DNA from: Siphonobacter curvatus
GTDB taxonomy: Bacteria > Bacteroidota > Bacteroidia > Cytophagales > Spirosomataceae
Length of the DNA: 64,000 nucleotides
Reading direction: 5' to 3'
NCBI RefSeq assembly: GCF_002943425.1
Contig: NZ_PTRA01000006.1
Span: forward strand, 248,001 to 312,000
Shown here: piece after piece, positions 35,071 through 44,112 of the stretch
How positions within the stretch are numbered: the first letter of the stretch is position 1
Layout of the letters: every line of letters begins with the position of its first letter
The notes under the pieces: generated by a model
Told to the model about the DNA's origin: nothing
Databases searched by the model: none
The model's input: the letters and a program-made list of their open reading frames with translations, nothing else
Made by a program: the position numbers and the translations under genes

Positions 35071-35448
35071 ATGCCCCCTATGGAAGAAATCATTCAGGCC
35101 TATCTTACGGCGTATAATGCCAAAGACGTACCGGCGATGCTGGCTTTGCTCGATGAAGCCGTCTTTTTTGAGAACGTTTCGAATGCCTCAGGGATTACGA
35201 CCACGCAGTCCAAGTCCGAATTTGAAACGCTGGCTCTTCAATCGCTTAACTTTTTCAGCGAACGCCGACAATCGGTACGCTTCCAGGTGCTGAGTGATAC
35301 AGCAGCAGCCGTAGAAATTGACTACCACGCGACGCTGGCCCAGGATCTGCCCAATGGCTTGAAAGCGGGTGAAACCTTACGCCTGCGGGGCGTCAGCATT
35401 TTTGAAGTTAGCCACGGTAAGATTATCCGAATCAGCGACTATAGTTAG
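35071..35448 (+). CDS. NTF2-like (SnoaL/DUF4440-type) protein
   Basis: A small protein (about 125 aa) of the cone-shaped NTF2 fold: N-terminal helix EEIIQAYLTAYNAKDVPAMLALLDEAVFF followed by a curved beta sheet ending GKIIRISDYS. Such proteins act as small-molecule isomerases, cyclases or binding proteins. It has no signal peptide. TTG at 35062 and ATG at 35080 are alternative starts; the promoter position disfavours the TTG. The function is unknown, and it lies next to the ThuA gene. Confidence 0.85.
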   Translation: MPPMEEIIQAYLTAYNAKDVPAMLALLDEAVFFENVSNASGITTTQSKSEFETLALQSLNFFSERRQSVRFQVLSDTAAAVEIDYHATLAQDLPNGLKAGETLRLRGVSIFEVSHGKIIRISDYS

Positions 35449-35487
35449 ACGATTCCAATACTAATTTATGGGTTTACGCACGCACAA

Positions 35488-35534
35488 TTAACTAATAGTT
35501 AACGTACACTATAGCCCATTATTCCGTAGCTTTG
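35488..35534 (+). promoter_or_regulatory. Promoter of the ThuA gene with a perfect palindrome
   Basis: TAGCTTTG (35527-35534) matches the -7 consensus; no clear -33 is present. A perfect 15-bp palindrome TTAACTA-A-TAGTTAA (35488-35502) lies near -33. It uses the same half-sites as the MarR operator at 23666-23683 but in the opposite arrangement. It is probably a repressor or activator site for this gene. Confidence 0.5.
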
Positions 35535-35564
35535 ATTCCATTACAGATTGAAACCTCTTGATCT

Positions 35565-37025
35565 ATGTATTGGTATTATTCGCTTTGTATGACCTGGGCT
35601 TTGCTTTTGGGAAGTTTTTCTGCATCCCAGAGCCAGCCCTTTTCTCCCGTTGGTAACTCCCGTAAAATTGTACTTATTGCAGGAGAGAAAAGTCACCCGC
35701 CGGGTACGCACGAATACGTAAAAACCGTACGTCTGCTCAAAACCATGCTGGATCATTGCCAGGTACCGGGCCTTCGCACGGAGGTACACCTGCACGGCTG
35801 GCCCGAACAGGAACAGACGCTCGACGACGCCGACCTGATTTTTTTCGTATCGGACGGACGGGATGGCAATTTATTTTCGGATGTCCCTTTCATGACGCCC
35901 GAACGTATTCAGGTTATGGAGAAGCAGATGAAGCGGGGTTGTAGTCTGGCTTTGTTACATTTCTCCAACTTTGCTTCGTATCCCTACGGTCAGAAACTGC
36001 TGGAGTGGACGGGCGGTTACTATGACTGGGAGGACGCGACGGGAAAGTACCGAACCTATTCCGCCCTCAAAATCCTGGAAGCGGACGTCCGCCTGCCTTC
36101 ACCCGAGCATCCCATCAGCCGGGGTGTGAAGCCCTTTCGTATCAACGATGAATTTTACTACAACCTGCGTTTCCGGGAAAATGACGCACGTCTGACGCCC
36201 ATTATGGACGTTCCAGCCCTACAGGGACGGCCTGAGCAGGGGAATTTGGTTGCCTGGGCGTTGCAACGGGTTGACGGGGGCCGTGGTTTCTGTGCCACCT
36301 TTAATCACTTTTATACGAACTGGGAAAATCCGGATTACCGTAAACTGCTCCTGAACGGACTGGTTTGGGCCGCCGGAGCAGAAGTACCCGCCACTGGCGT
36401 GGATGCGAGCTTTTATACCGATGCCCAGGTTACGGAGCTTACGTACCACCAATCAAAAAAAGCACTTCTCTTTCACGATAAAAAAACAAAATCCTCCTTA
36501 CAGCAGACGCTTGAAAAAGATCCAGAACTTCTGGTGGATGTTTGTACGGACCTCAACGATCTCTCGACCTACAACTTGAGTGACTACAGCTTTCTGGCTT
36601 TTGATCGCCCCGATACCAATGGCATCCACCGTACTTCCAAGGCAGCTCTGGAACAGTACGTTCAAAAGGGTGGCGGCTTGCTGGCCTTAGCCTTTCGGGC
36701 CAAAACCGATACCACGGTTCGCTCGGGCTGGGCAACGTATTCGCAATTGTTTCGTCGGGAAAAGACAACGGATTTTCGGATGGATGAACGCGTAAAGCAG
36801 GAGTCACATCCCCTTACCAAAGGACTTCCCTCCTTTCGGAGCAAGGCAGCTTTTCAGTTAAAAGGGACGGAACCGATTGAGGTGATCGTACGAAGCAAGT
36901 CCACGCCCCTGGCCTGGGTCTATACATTCGGACAAGGGCGAGTTTTTCAAACGGTACTCGATCCAGAAACCAGCCCCAAGGAGTTGTGGCAAAGGGCCGC
37001 GAACTGGGTTTCGAAAAAGCAGTAA
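35565..37025 (+). CDS. Exported ThuA-domain protein (two ThuA-like halves)
   Basis: 486 aa with a signal peptide (residues 1-22). Residues 30-265 form a ThuA domain (VLIAGEKSHPPGTHEYVKT, ALLHFSNFASYPYGQ, WTGGYYDWEDATG, FNHFYTNWENPDYRKLLLNGLVWAAG). A second ThuA/glutamine-amidotransferase-like half follows at about residues 275-486 (GGGLLALAFR, FGQGRVFQTVLDP). ThuA proteins occur with sugar-oxidation and glycan-degradation genes; the enzyme activity is not well established. With GH127 and the clan-A glycosidase nearby, a sugar role is likely. Confidence 0.88.
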   Translation: MYWYYSLCMTWALLLGSFSASQSQPFSPVGNSRKIVLIAGEKSHPPGTHEYVKTVRLLKTMLDHCQVPGLRTEVHLHGWPEQEQTLDDADLIFFVSDGRDGNLFSDVPFMTPERIQVMEKQMKRGCSLALLHFSNFASYPYGQKLLEWTGGYYDWEDATGKYRTYSALKILEADVRLPSPEHPISRGVKPFRINDEFYYNLRFRENDARLTPIMDVPALQGRPEQGNLVAWALQRVDGGRGFCATFNHFYTNWENPDYRKLLLNGLVWAAGAEVPATGVDASFYTDAQVTELTYHQSKKALLFHDKKTKSSLQQTLEKDPELLVDVCTDLNDLSTYNLSDYSFLAFDRPDTNGIHRTSKAALEQYVQKGGGLLALAFRAKTDTTVRSGWATYSQLFRREKTTDFRMDERVKQESHPLTKGLPSFRSKAAFQLKGTEPIEVIVRSKSTPLAWVYTFGQGRVFQTVLDPETSPKELWQRAANWVSKKQ

Positions 37026-37221
37026 TCTAGGCTGGGTTGGTTCAGGAGGCTTGGTTAGGACGTAGAATTTTGTGCTTTACCCTTTCCAAGATTGCCGAAA
37101 AATGATGACCTTTCCGGCCCATGTCTCTTTGGATTAAGACGGATTCTAATCTGTTTTGACACTAAACAATTGCTGCTTTTTCGAGTCTTTATCAACAGTT
37201 CACCTTTTTAAATTACTCCTT

Positions 37222-37695
37222 ATGAAAACTAGCATTGGCATCTCAGAAGAAAACCGGGCCGTAGTAGCCCATGAATTAGCTAAAATTCTGGCAGACGAAT
37301 TCTTAGTCTATACCAAAACCCTTAATGCTCACTGGAACCTGGAAGGGATGGACTTCCACTCAGTTCACCTGTATTTCGAAGAATTGTACAAAGATTCCGC
37401 GGAGATCGTCGATTCACTGGCGGAGCGTATTCGTCAACTGGGTCACTATGCTCCCGGTACGATGAAGGAATTCCTGCAACTGACGCACCTGACCGAAGCT
37501 GACGGTGGCGGAAACGACAGCCGCAGCTGGATTCACAAGCTGTTGGGCGATCACGAAAGCATCATCGAATTTCTGCGGGGTAATGTCGACGATTTTGCCG
37601 ATGCCCATAAAGACGCCGGTACGAGCGATTTCATCACTGGGCTGATGGAAAAACACGAAAAAATTGCCTGGATGCTTCGGGCTCACCTGAAGTAA
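37222..37695 (+). CDS. dps: Dps family ferritin-like protein
   Basis: A 157-aa four-helix protein that forms a dodecameric iron store. The inter-subunit ferroxidase residues are all present: His37 and His49 (AHWN...H) on one subunit, and Asp64 and Glu68 (DSLAE) on the other, with the spacing of Escherichia coli Dps (His51, His63, Asp78, Glu82). It detoxifies peroxide by oxidising ferrous iron and may protect DNA in stationary phase. The frame opens at 37156, but the ATG at 37222 matches family N-termini. It is followed by a perfect terminator. Confidence 0.96.
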   Translation: MKTSIGISEENRAVVAHELAKILADEFLVYTKTLNAHWNLEGMDFHSVHLYFEELYKDSAEIVDSLAERIRQLGHYAPGTMKEFLQLTHLTEADGGGNDSRSWIHKLLGDHESIIEFLRGNVDDFADAHKDAGTSDFITGLMEKHEKIAWMLRAHLK

Positions 37696-37708
37696 GTTTC
37701 ACTCCTAA

Positions 37709-37744
37709 AAAAGAGCCGTGGGAATCGATTCCCACGGCTCTTTT
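37709..37744. terminator. Perfect 36-nt palindromic bidirectional terminator
   Basis: The whole 36-nt stretch is its own reverse complement, with GC-rich centre arms (GAGCCGTGGGAATC) bounded by AAAA and TTTT. It ends Dps on the plus strand and the convergent GH127 gene on the minus strand. Confidence 0.92.
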
Positions 37745-37746
37745 CG

Positions 37747-39738
37747 TTAACGGCCCCCGGTTACCGGAAACTGGGCGATTCGCAGACGGGTACAACCGTA
37801 GGGAATTAAAATGATTTCCTCCTCGGGTCCGTACTCCAGATTGTACGTTACGCTGTACGGAATGGGTCCGGTCATGTCATTGTACAAGCCCCAGGAAGGA
37901 ATACGACGGCCTTTGGTCCGAATTCGGATCGGAGCACTTTCGGTAGTCCAGGGGGAGTTCGACACCTTTCCAGTTTTCTCCACGATATATCGCTCGGCTA
38001 GTTTGGCGTCCGAACTGACGATGAGACTGTAATTCCAGGGTGTAGTCGGCCGAACTTCTTCGTACGCATCACCGTAGTCAATGGGGTCTTTCGTATTGGT
38101 AACTTTTTTTACCTCTTCACCGAGGGGCAGGGCGTACGTCAGCGGGCCTCGTTCGATGGAATGGGAGTTTTCGTACCAACTACTTTGTCTGAGCGGCATG
38201 GGGAGTTGTACTTCGACAACATCCCCGGATTTCCAGGTACGATTGATCACTGTCACGGCATTGCCTACTACTTCTTTGTAGGGTTTACCGTTAATGGTCA
38301 GACTGGCTTTCGGACACCATTCGGGGATTCGCAGGTGCAGGGGAAACGTAACACTACGAGCCTCGGTCGTCAGTGTGAAACGAATCGTTTCTTCAAACGG
38401 ATAGCCCGTTTCTTCCTTGAAGGTCACGGGCACATTTTTTCCAACCACCGTTTTAACTTCGCTCGGAGCATATACTAAAGCCGCCAAACCCTGATCGGAC
38501 GTTTTGTACCACAGGTTTTGGGTAAACTTGGGCCAGCCCTGGTGCATATTCGAAGTACAGCAGGGATAGCCCGTCAGCAATCCGAAACACACATCCGTAC
38601 CGCCGTGGTTTACGTCAAAGTTGCGGGTATGCCGCGTCAACATTACCTGATTGGCCTGTTGGAAGTACTGCCGACTCATAAAATCATCCGAAATCTGGGT
38701 AGGCAAGGCATTGAAGGCAATCTTTTCGAGCTGATCGGCCCAGGCTACCTTGCCCGTAATTTCAAGCATGCTTTCCAGCGAAAACATCATCTCCACGGCC
38801 GAACACAGCTCGGAGCCCTGCGTCGGGTTATTACCGTGCAGGGCCTCGTCACCGCCGTACAGGCCATGAGCCATGCCATTGTATTTTCGAATATCTGCCA
38901 GTCCACGATCCACCGCCTGTATATATTCCGCTTTCGGATGGTGCTGATATTGAATCACCGGTGTTTTCAAACCCTGAGCCAGGTTTACGCAGTGAATACT
39001 ACCGGGCTGACTCAGCATGTCAGTTTGCAGGAACGCGTTGGTATAGTCAAAGGTTTGTTTGTGAATCAGGTCGCCGAGTTGCAGTAAAAAAGCATCGCCC
39101 GTAATTCGGTGCAGCCAATACACCAGCAACAGGTTATCACCGCCCCGATAACGGGCCCAGAAGGTCCAGTGGTCCAGCGGCGTTTTGGGTAATTCTTTGA
39201 GTTGGTACTTAAAATAATTGGTCATCAGACGAATCACCCGTTGATCCCCCGTGGCGGAATAATATTGCTTTAAAATCTTCAACGCAACCATTTTAGGCCA
39301 CCAGTCCCGACTATTATCCCGTTGTAGTCCGGCTTCTGGACCGTAATCGTGGGAAGGGCCAAAGTAGCCGTCCGGTTGCTGGCTGTTCAACGCCCATTCG
39401 ACCCAGGGTTTGGTTTTGGCAATCAGTTCGGCATCGTTTAGCAGGTACGCCAGTGGTAGTAGTCCGTCTACCCAGTACGGTCCCCGCTCCCACTGATCAC
39501 CATCGCCGCCCAGCCAGCCATTTCGCGGGCCCATTACGGAAGGATACAGCACATCGAGTTTACCCGTGGCACCCTCTTTCTGGCGTATGAGCCTTTCGCG
39601 TAACCAGCCCTCGGGCCGAATCGCTCCCAAGGGCAATTCCTGGTACGGGTTCGGGCGAAGCGAGGCAGCCGGTTGGTTCGATTGCCCGCTAGCGAACAAG
39701 GTCCATCCACAAAGGATTACAGCAAGCGTTTTTTTCAT
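37747..39738 (-). CDS. GH127-type beta-L-arabinofuranosidase (DUF1680)
   Basis: 663 aa with a signal peptide (residues 1-18 from the ATG at 39738). The DUF1680 layout is clear: PLGAIRPEGWLRERL at the start, an (alpha/alpha)6 barrel, SELCSAVEMM holding the conserved Glu-x-Cys of the zinc site, and CCTSNMHQGWPKF holding the paired cysteines of the zinc/nucleophile site. In the known enzyme one Cys acts as nucleophile next to zinc. It probably removes L-arabinofuranose or a related sugar from plant glycans in the periplasm. An in-frame ATG at 39792 would precede the signal peptide. Confidence 0.9.
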   Translation of the reverse strand: MKKTLAVILCGWTLFASGQSNQPAASLRPNPYQELPLGAIRPEGWLRERLIRQKEGATGKLDVLYPSVMGPRNGWLGGDGDQWERGPYWVDGLLPLAYLLNDAELIAKTKPWVEWALNSQQPDGYFGPSHDYGPEAGLQRDNSRDWWPKMVALKILKQYYSATGDQRVIRLMTNYFKYQLKELPKTPLDHWTFWARYRGGDNLLLVYWLHRITGDAFLLQLGDLIHKQTFDYTNAFLQTDMLSQPGSIHCVNLAQGLKTPVIQYQHHPKAEYIQAVDRGLADIRKYNGMAHGLYGGDEALHGNNPTQGSELCSAVEMMFSLESMLEITGKVAWADQLEKIAFNALPTQISDDFMSRQYFQQANQVMLTRHTRNFDVNHGGTDVCFGLLTGYPCCTSNMHQGWPKFTQNLWYKTSDQGLAALVYAPSEVKTVVGKNVPVTFKEETGYPFEETIRFTLTTEARSVTFPLHLRIPEWCPKASLTINGKPYKEVVGNAVTVINRTWKSGDVVEVQLPMPLRQSSWYENSHSIERGPLTYALPLGEEVKKVTNTKDPIDYGDAYEEVRPTTPWNYSLIVSSDAKLAERYIVEKTGKVSNSPWTTESAPIRIRTKGRRIPSWGLYNDMTGPIPYSVTYNLEYGPEEEIILIPYGCTRLRIAQFPVTGGR

Positions 39739-39858
39739 ACGTGAACTTAATTTCAATAGGTTTAGTAAATGCCGCGGAAAGATAGGTCCCAATTACTCAA
39801 ACCCGGAAGTACCCACCTGTTTTTAGGCCTTTTCTACTTACGAAATCCTTTACCAACG

Positions 39859-39884
39859 CAAAAAGCCCGGATGAACCGGGCCTT
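39859..39884 (-). terminator. Terminator of the lipoprotein cluster
   Basis: GCCCGG (39865-39870) pairs with CCGGGC (39876-39881) across a 5-nt loop. On the minus strand a T run follows, as expected after the lipoprotein gene ending at 39910. Confidence 0.75.
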
Positions 39885-39909
39885 TGCCATCACCTACATT
39901 CGTCTGCTT

Positions 39910-40722
39910 TCACTGATACTGATAGCTCACTGTCACGGCGGGCAGCGGATGGGTTGTGCTGAGTTGCTGCGTTTTTTGCAACGGATACCCCTGAGCGTCG
40001 TAGGTATACGCATAGGTTTCGACGCTTAACAGCGATTCATCCCGAGCATCCCGAACCGTCATTTTTCCGGGATTATTCACCTGAGTAGCCGTTGCTACTA
40101 CGAAGGGATACGAAACCTGGGACAGATGGGGATTTTTCTTCGTATCGTAGTGCTCGTAGTACACATTTTGCCAGGGTGTAAACGTAGGATCATTTACATT
40201 TTTTCGGAATGAAAGTACACGTTGCACATTCCGCTGCCCCTCGTATTCGTAGCGGTGCTTAATAAAACTTTGTACGGCTGCCGTTTCGGTATCGTGAATC
40301 TGATCGAGTAATTCGACCAGTTGCCCTTCCCCATTGAACAGATAGAAATGCGTAACCACCAGCCGACCTTTGTGGTCGTATTCTTCGGTTTTATCGAGCA
40401 GCTTGCCTTCGTATAAAAACTTTACGTAAGGCTTCCCATCGTATAAAATCTGGGACATTCGTTTTTCTGTATCGTAAGTAAAGGCCGTCGTAGAGCTAAC
40501 CGTCGATGAATCGTTGTACCTCCAGTGTAGATTCGAGCTTTGCAGCAAGCCCTGGTCATTATACTGATAACTCTGCTGATTCTGCTCGCCCGACGTAATT
40601 TTTACCAACCGATGGCTTTCAGAGCCTGCGGGTGGATCTACCGGGCGAGTCGGCTCTGGTTTAGAACAGGCCGTCACTGCTACAATAACACTCAACCAAC
40701 TAAAGAACAGGTATTTTTTCAT
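39910..40722 (-). CDS. YD-repeat-like lipoprotein (A)
   Basis: A 270-aa lipoprotein: signal peptide MKKYLFFSWLSVIVAVTAC with lipidated Cys19. The body contains repeats of the type seen in RHS/YD proteins (QYNDQGLLQSSNL, FTYDTEKRMSQILYDG, YDHKGRLVVTHFYL, YTYDAQGYPLQKT), that is, beta-strand units ending in Gly-Leu/Arg-Leu. It is a paralogue of the lipoprotein at 42608-43480. Function unknown. It is the last of five lipoprotein genes in one orientation. Confidence 0.82.
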   Translation of the reverse strand: MKKYLFFSWLSVIVAVTACSKPEPTRPVDPPAGSESHRLVKITSGEQNQQSYQYNDQGLLQSSNLHWRYNDSSTVSSTTAFTYDTEKRMSQILYDGKPYVKFLYEGKLLDKTEEYDHKGRLVVTHFYLFNGEGQLVELLDQIHDTETAAVQSFIKHRYEYEGQRNVQRVLSFRKNVNDPTFTPWQNVYYEHYDTKKNPHLSQVSYPFVVATATQVNNPGKMTVRDARDESLLSVETYAYTYDAQGYPLQKTQQLSTTHPLPAVTVSYQYQ

Positions 40723-40771
40723 GACTTGTATCCGTCAAAACAGAGGGTTAAAGCTCACGCCTGCTGCTTCG

Positions 40772-41170
40772 TTAAATGATGAAAACCAGGCTTTTTTTTC
40801 GTCCACCAAATCGGATGGTCTGTCGTTGCCCCGCTATTTCAGTAGTCCAGTCCACGAGCAAACTTCGGGTGCTGGGTTCTCCCGAAAAGTGAAACAAGTT
40901 TTGTTCATTATCCGAAAGAAAAATAGTGGTTCCGGAATGGGCCAGGCGTTGAATAATGAAGGATTTGAACTCGGGGCTGCTTACCTCCACGGTTGTTGCC
41001 GTCAGGGGTTTCAGCGTAATTTCGATTTCTGCGTACGAGGTAAGGCCCCCCTGGGATGCCTGTACTGAACCGGGTCCGACAAATGTTCCCTCCAGTACCC
41101 GCGTGGGCAGGGTGGGCTGACAGGCCATCATCGTGAGTACCAGCAGGTACCCCAAGAGCATTCGTTTCAT
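40772..41170 (-). CDS. Hypothetical lipoprotein (B)
   Basis: 132 aa. Signal peptide MKRMLLGYLLVLTMMAC with lipobox Cys17, then a beta-rich domain (YAEIEITLKPLTATTVEVSS, LFHFSGEPSTRSLLVDW). No family is recognised. It resembles small immunoglobulin-like or lipocalin-like lipoproteins of Bacteroidota. It is 49 bp from lipoprotein A and probably transcribed with it. Confidence 0.72.
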   Translation of the reverse strand: MKRMLLGYLLVLTMMACQPTLPTRVLEGTFVGPGSVQASQGGLTSYAEIEITLKPLTATTVEVSSPEFKSFIIQRLAHSGTTIFLSDNEQNLFHFSGEPSTRSLLVDWTTEIAGQRQTIRFGGRKKSLVFII

Positions 41171-41226
41171 TGGTTTTGAGCAGAACGTTTCGTAGCCGTA
41201 TGCACCAGGAGCTTCTGCCAGCTACG

Positions 41227-42501
41227 CTAGTAAGGGCTGACGGCCCTGAATCGCATGGTGATGCTGGCTTCATCACAGTTCCGGGTTAAGGCATTGAGGT
41301 GATGTACCGTACCCGATACCGTTCCCGCGACGAGTTTTTTAGCCTTATCGTATTCCGTAATATGCACGGTAATGGGTCCGTACATTTTTCTTCCGTTAGC
41401 GGAGCATTCCTCATCGTACTGGACCCCATCCCGATCATTCGCCGCTACCTTTACGGGTGATCCTTCCCCCTTCATTTCGTACGTACCCGTACCCGTAAAA
41501 GGCAAAATGGATACGTTGACAAGAGCCTGTTTTTCCTGGGGTGATTTGCCCTCCGACAGGCTAACAATCAGCAGCGTATTATCCACCACGGTAATCGCCG
41601 CCAGATCTGCGTTTTCTACTTTAGCACCCAGAAATTGAAAGGCATTCGCCGTCGTCAGCAGTACCCGGGATACCAGCATTAATTTTGCCTTGCTCTCTTT
41701 CAGTACTACTTCTACACTTACATCAAGACTGTCCGTTTCGGTAATCTTCGTGGGAGGCAAATAATGGGCTACTGCGTCCACTTTCCCCAGGCTCATCATC
41801 CCCAAAACCGGATGGGCTACGTCGATTATATCCTGACCATCCACCCGCCAGTTTTTCACTTCTTCCTGCTTGAGGGCTACGGGCTTTACCAAGGGATACG
41901 GCTCGGCAGGATCATCTCTCCGGCCCTTTTGAAAGAAAACCGTGAACGTTTCGCCCTGCCCCGCTACCAGTGTCGTTCGCTCGGGCACCATGAAAAACTG
42001 TTCGTAGAAAGCGTACGTTTGCAGACGTTTAAACGGCGTTGAGGCTTTCCGTTTGGTTTTATCCAGGGTCATGTTCTGACGACCTTTCCAGCTATGGTCG
42101 GCTTCCTGCTGGGCGATACCCAAAGCTTCGGGAGCCGATCCCGTTAATTCCGATTCTTTGTAGGTCAGAGTCAGTATTGCTTCTTTAGCTAGTTCCAGAT
42201 TTTCCGGACTTATGCGGTAAGCTAGCCCCGTACCGCCAAAGGCTTTGTTTTCGACGGGCTGTACCGAAATAAGCGTTTCCTTACTCAAAGCCCCGGCGGG
42301 AATCGTAACTGTAATTCGCTGATCCAACGTCGTCAGTGTCCCTCCGGCAGAACCGATGGTTTGTTGAATCGGCATTCCCACGGGTTTCCCCACTTCGGTA
42401 GGCGTGCCCTGTGTAATGGGCTCGGGCTCCACCGTCGAAGGATTGGATGTACAGGAGGTCAATACGCCGCCTATTAACAATAGATACGAAATAGATTTCA
42501 T
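41227..42501 (-). CDS. ZU5-like domain lipoprotein (C)
   Basis: A 424-aa lipoprotein: signal peptide MKSISYLLLIGGVLTSC with Cys17. Residues 45-130 resemble a ZU5-like domain (GSAGGTLTTLDQRITVTIPAGALS, followed by ISPENLELAKEAILTLTY), used in exported Bacteroidota proteins of unknown function. The rest is beta-rich, with HITEYDKAKKLVAGTVSGTV near the end. The frame opens at 42582; the ATG at 42501 begins the signal peptide. Function unknown. Confidence 0.78.
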   Translation of the reverse strand: MKSISYLLLIGGVLTSCTSNPSTVEPEPITQGTPTEVGKPVGMPIQQTIGSAGGTLTTLDQRITVTIPAGALSKETLISVQPVENKAFGGTGLAYRISPENLELAKEAILTLTYKESELTGSAPEALGIAQQEADHSWKGRQNMTLDKTKRKASTPFKRLQTYAFYEQFFMVPERTTLVAGQGETFTVFFQKGRRDDPAEPYPLVKPVALKQEEVKNWRVDGQDIIDVAHPVLGMMSLGKVDAVAHYLPPTKITETDSLDVSVEVVLKESKAKLMLVSRVLLTTANAFQFLGAKVENADLAAITVVDNTLLIVSLSEGKSPQEKQALVNVSILPFTGTGTYEMKGEGSPVKVAANDRDGVQYDEECSANGRKMYGPITVHITEYDKAKKLVAGTVSGTVHHLNALTRNCDEASITMRFRAVSPY

Positions 42502-42607
42502 GAAAATGTGGAAGGAAATGTTACAACTACCCGGCTCACCCAACTGTACGGACCATTCCCTAACCGCAGGAGCTGGTAACACTATTTCAAAAAAGGATGA
42601 AGGTAAA

Positions 42608-43480
42608 CTAGTAGGTAATGGAGGCCCGGGAGGTACCGCCTGGACCGTGTTTTACTTTTTCCGTTGGCAAACCCTGTTCGTTGTAGGTATACGAGAAGGT
42701 TTCCCGACTAAGCTCCTTCCCGTTACGATCCGACACTACTTTAAGTCGATAATTATTAACCTGCAGTGGTACATTCGGCAGGAAGGGTTCTCCCGTCAGT
42801 AAATGTTCCACGTATTTCTGATCGTCGTAGTCACCGTAGGTAATTGAAAACTGCCGGACGTAGGTATCCATTTGCGGGTCTTTCACCCCTTCTATCACTT
42901 CAGTTACATTTCCCTTGCGATCATAGGTGTAAGTCAACCGAATTATGGATTTACTCAGCGGCCGATCCGTTTCCGTTTGTTTCAGGCGATTATCACTGGT
43001 GTACAGGAAGCGGTGAATCGCCGTAAGATTTCCTGCCGGAGCATACACTTCCACCCGGTGGATTTGATCACCTTCGTAGAAATACTTGCTGGTACTAACC
43101 TTTCCTAAATACGTAGTTTCAACTCGTATAAGCCGTTGATTTTCATCGTACACAAAGCGATTTTCGTGCCGCTTCACATCTCCAGTACCCATATTATAGA
43201 GATACTGACTTATGTGATGTAAAGGTAAGCCCTGAGCGTCCAGCTCCAGCTCCTGAAAATCCGTCGCAGCCCAGGTAATCCTTAGCCTCCGACCACTCAC
43301 CACAGAATCGGGTCGATTCAGCGAATCTTTAGGTATTTGGCTCGTCGGAGTTGGTTTACCAAGTTTCGGTTCTATCGCATCCGGTTGGCAGGCCGTGAAC
43401 CACAGGCATAGACCCATACTAAGCCTTACTAGGCACAGACGAAAGCCTACACGACTTGTCTTAATCATTATTGTTTGCAT
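42608..43480 (-). CDS. YD-repeat-like lipoprotein (D), paralogue of A
   Basis: 290 aa. The signal peptide leads to a lipobox Cys near residue 31 (FTAC). Repeated units such as FVYDENQRLIRVETTY, YTYDRKGNVTEVIEG and YTYNEQGLPTEKVKHG follow the same YD pattern as lipoprotein A, so the two are probably a tandem duplication separated by lipoproteins B and C. Function unknown. A second ATG five codons in is also possible. Confidence 0.8.
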   Translation of the reverse strand: MQTIMIKTSRVGFRLCLVRLSMGLCLWFTACQPDAIEPKLGKPTPTSQIPKDSLNRPDSVVSGRRLRITWAATDFQELELDAQGLPLHHISQYLYNMGTGDVKRHENRFVYDENQRLIRVETTYLGKVSTSKYFYEGDQIHRVEVYAPAGNLTAIHRFLYTSDNRLKQTETDRPLSKSIIRLTYTYDRKGNVTEVIEGVKDPQMDTYVRQFSITYGDYDDQKYVEHLLTGEPFLPNVPLQVNNYRLKVVSDRNGKELSRETFSYTYNEQGLPTEKVKHGPGGTSRASITY

Positions 43481-43572
43481 GGAAATAAAAGAAGGTTGAA
43501 CGTACGCTACATTTTCTCGCCGAGATTCTCTGAAAATTACCTACCGCTAAAAAGTATACGCTAAATCTTTAC

Positions 43573-44112
43573 TCATTTGACCAGATAAAATTCGCCGCTG
43601 AAAGAGACACTCTCCGTGGAGCAGTCATCCGTATCCGGAACCAGAAGATTTCCCGTAAAGGTGCCTTTGGCCAATTTGCCCGCTTCAAAGGCTTCTACCA
43701 CTACTTTGCCCTGCGTCGAATAATAACCCGAAGAGGTGGGACAGACTAAAGCTTTATAGTTGTCATAGGAACCTTTCGTCTGCTGGTATTGTACGATGCT
43801 GATGTTGTGGTAATCGCTCATGCTTTGCCGGTAAGGAAAGGTTCCCAGGGCACGGGAGAAGATGCCAATCGACAGGTAATCTCCGTGATTACTTCCGGCC
43901 GTCATCGACCAGCCTTCAACGGTGCCGGTACCCCCGCCTCCCATCAGGGACATCGTCACATCCTTATAGGTTTTCGTGTGACCGTTAAAATTTACTTTGA
44001 TGTAACTCTTCCCATTCGTCGAACCGGAGTCATCCGGTGATACGCCCGAATTTTTCTGGCAGGCAAAGGACAGCAGTGTCAATAAAAAGGTAATCAGATT
44101 CATGCGTTTCAT
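43573..44112 (-). CDS. Hypothetical lipoprotein (E)
   Basis: 179 aa from the ATG at 44112 (alternative 44103). The signal peptide MKRMNLITFLLTLLSFAC ends at Cys18; the frame further upstream does not look like protein. The mature part is beta-rich with SYIKVNFNGHTKTYKDVTM and two Cys near the C-terminus (CPTSSGYY, DDCSTESV). No family is recognised. It is the first of the five lipoprotein genes. Confidence 0.75.
   Translation of the reverse strand: MKRMNLITFLLTLLSFACQKNSGVSPDDSGSTNGKSYIKVNFNGHTKTYKDVTMSLMGGGGTGTVEGWSMTAGSNHGDYLSIGIFSRALGTFPYRQSMSDYHNISIVQYQQTKGSYDNYKALVCPTSSGYYSTQGKVVVEAFEAGKLAKGTFTGNLLVPDTDDCSTESVSFSGEFYLVK

Noticed and set aside
37709-37744. Perfect palindrome as an origin or attachment site
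   Set aside because: It lies between convergent genes and carries terminal A and T runs, as a bidirectional terminator would.
38518-39087. Long plus-strand open frame opposite the GH127 gene
   Set aside because: It lies wholly within a well-supported family gene on the other strand and has no recognisable motif.
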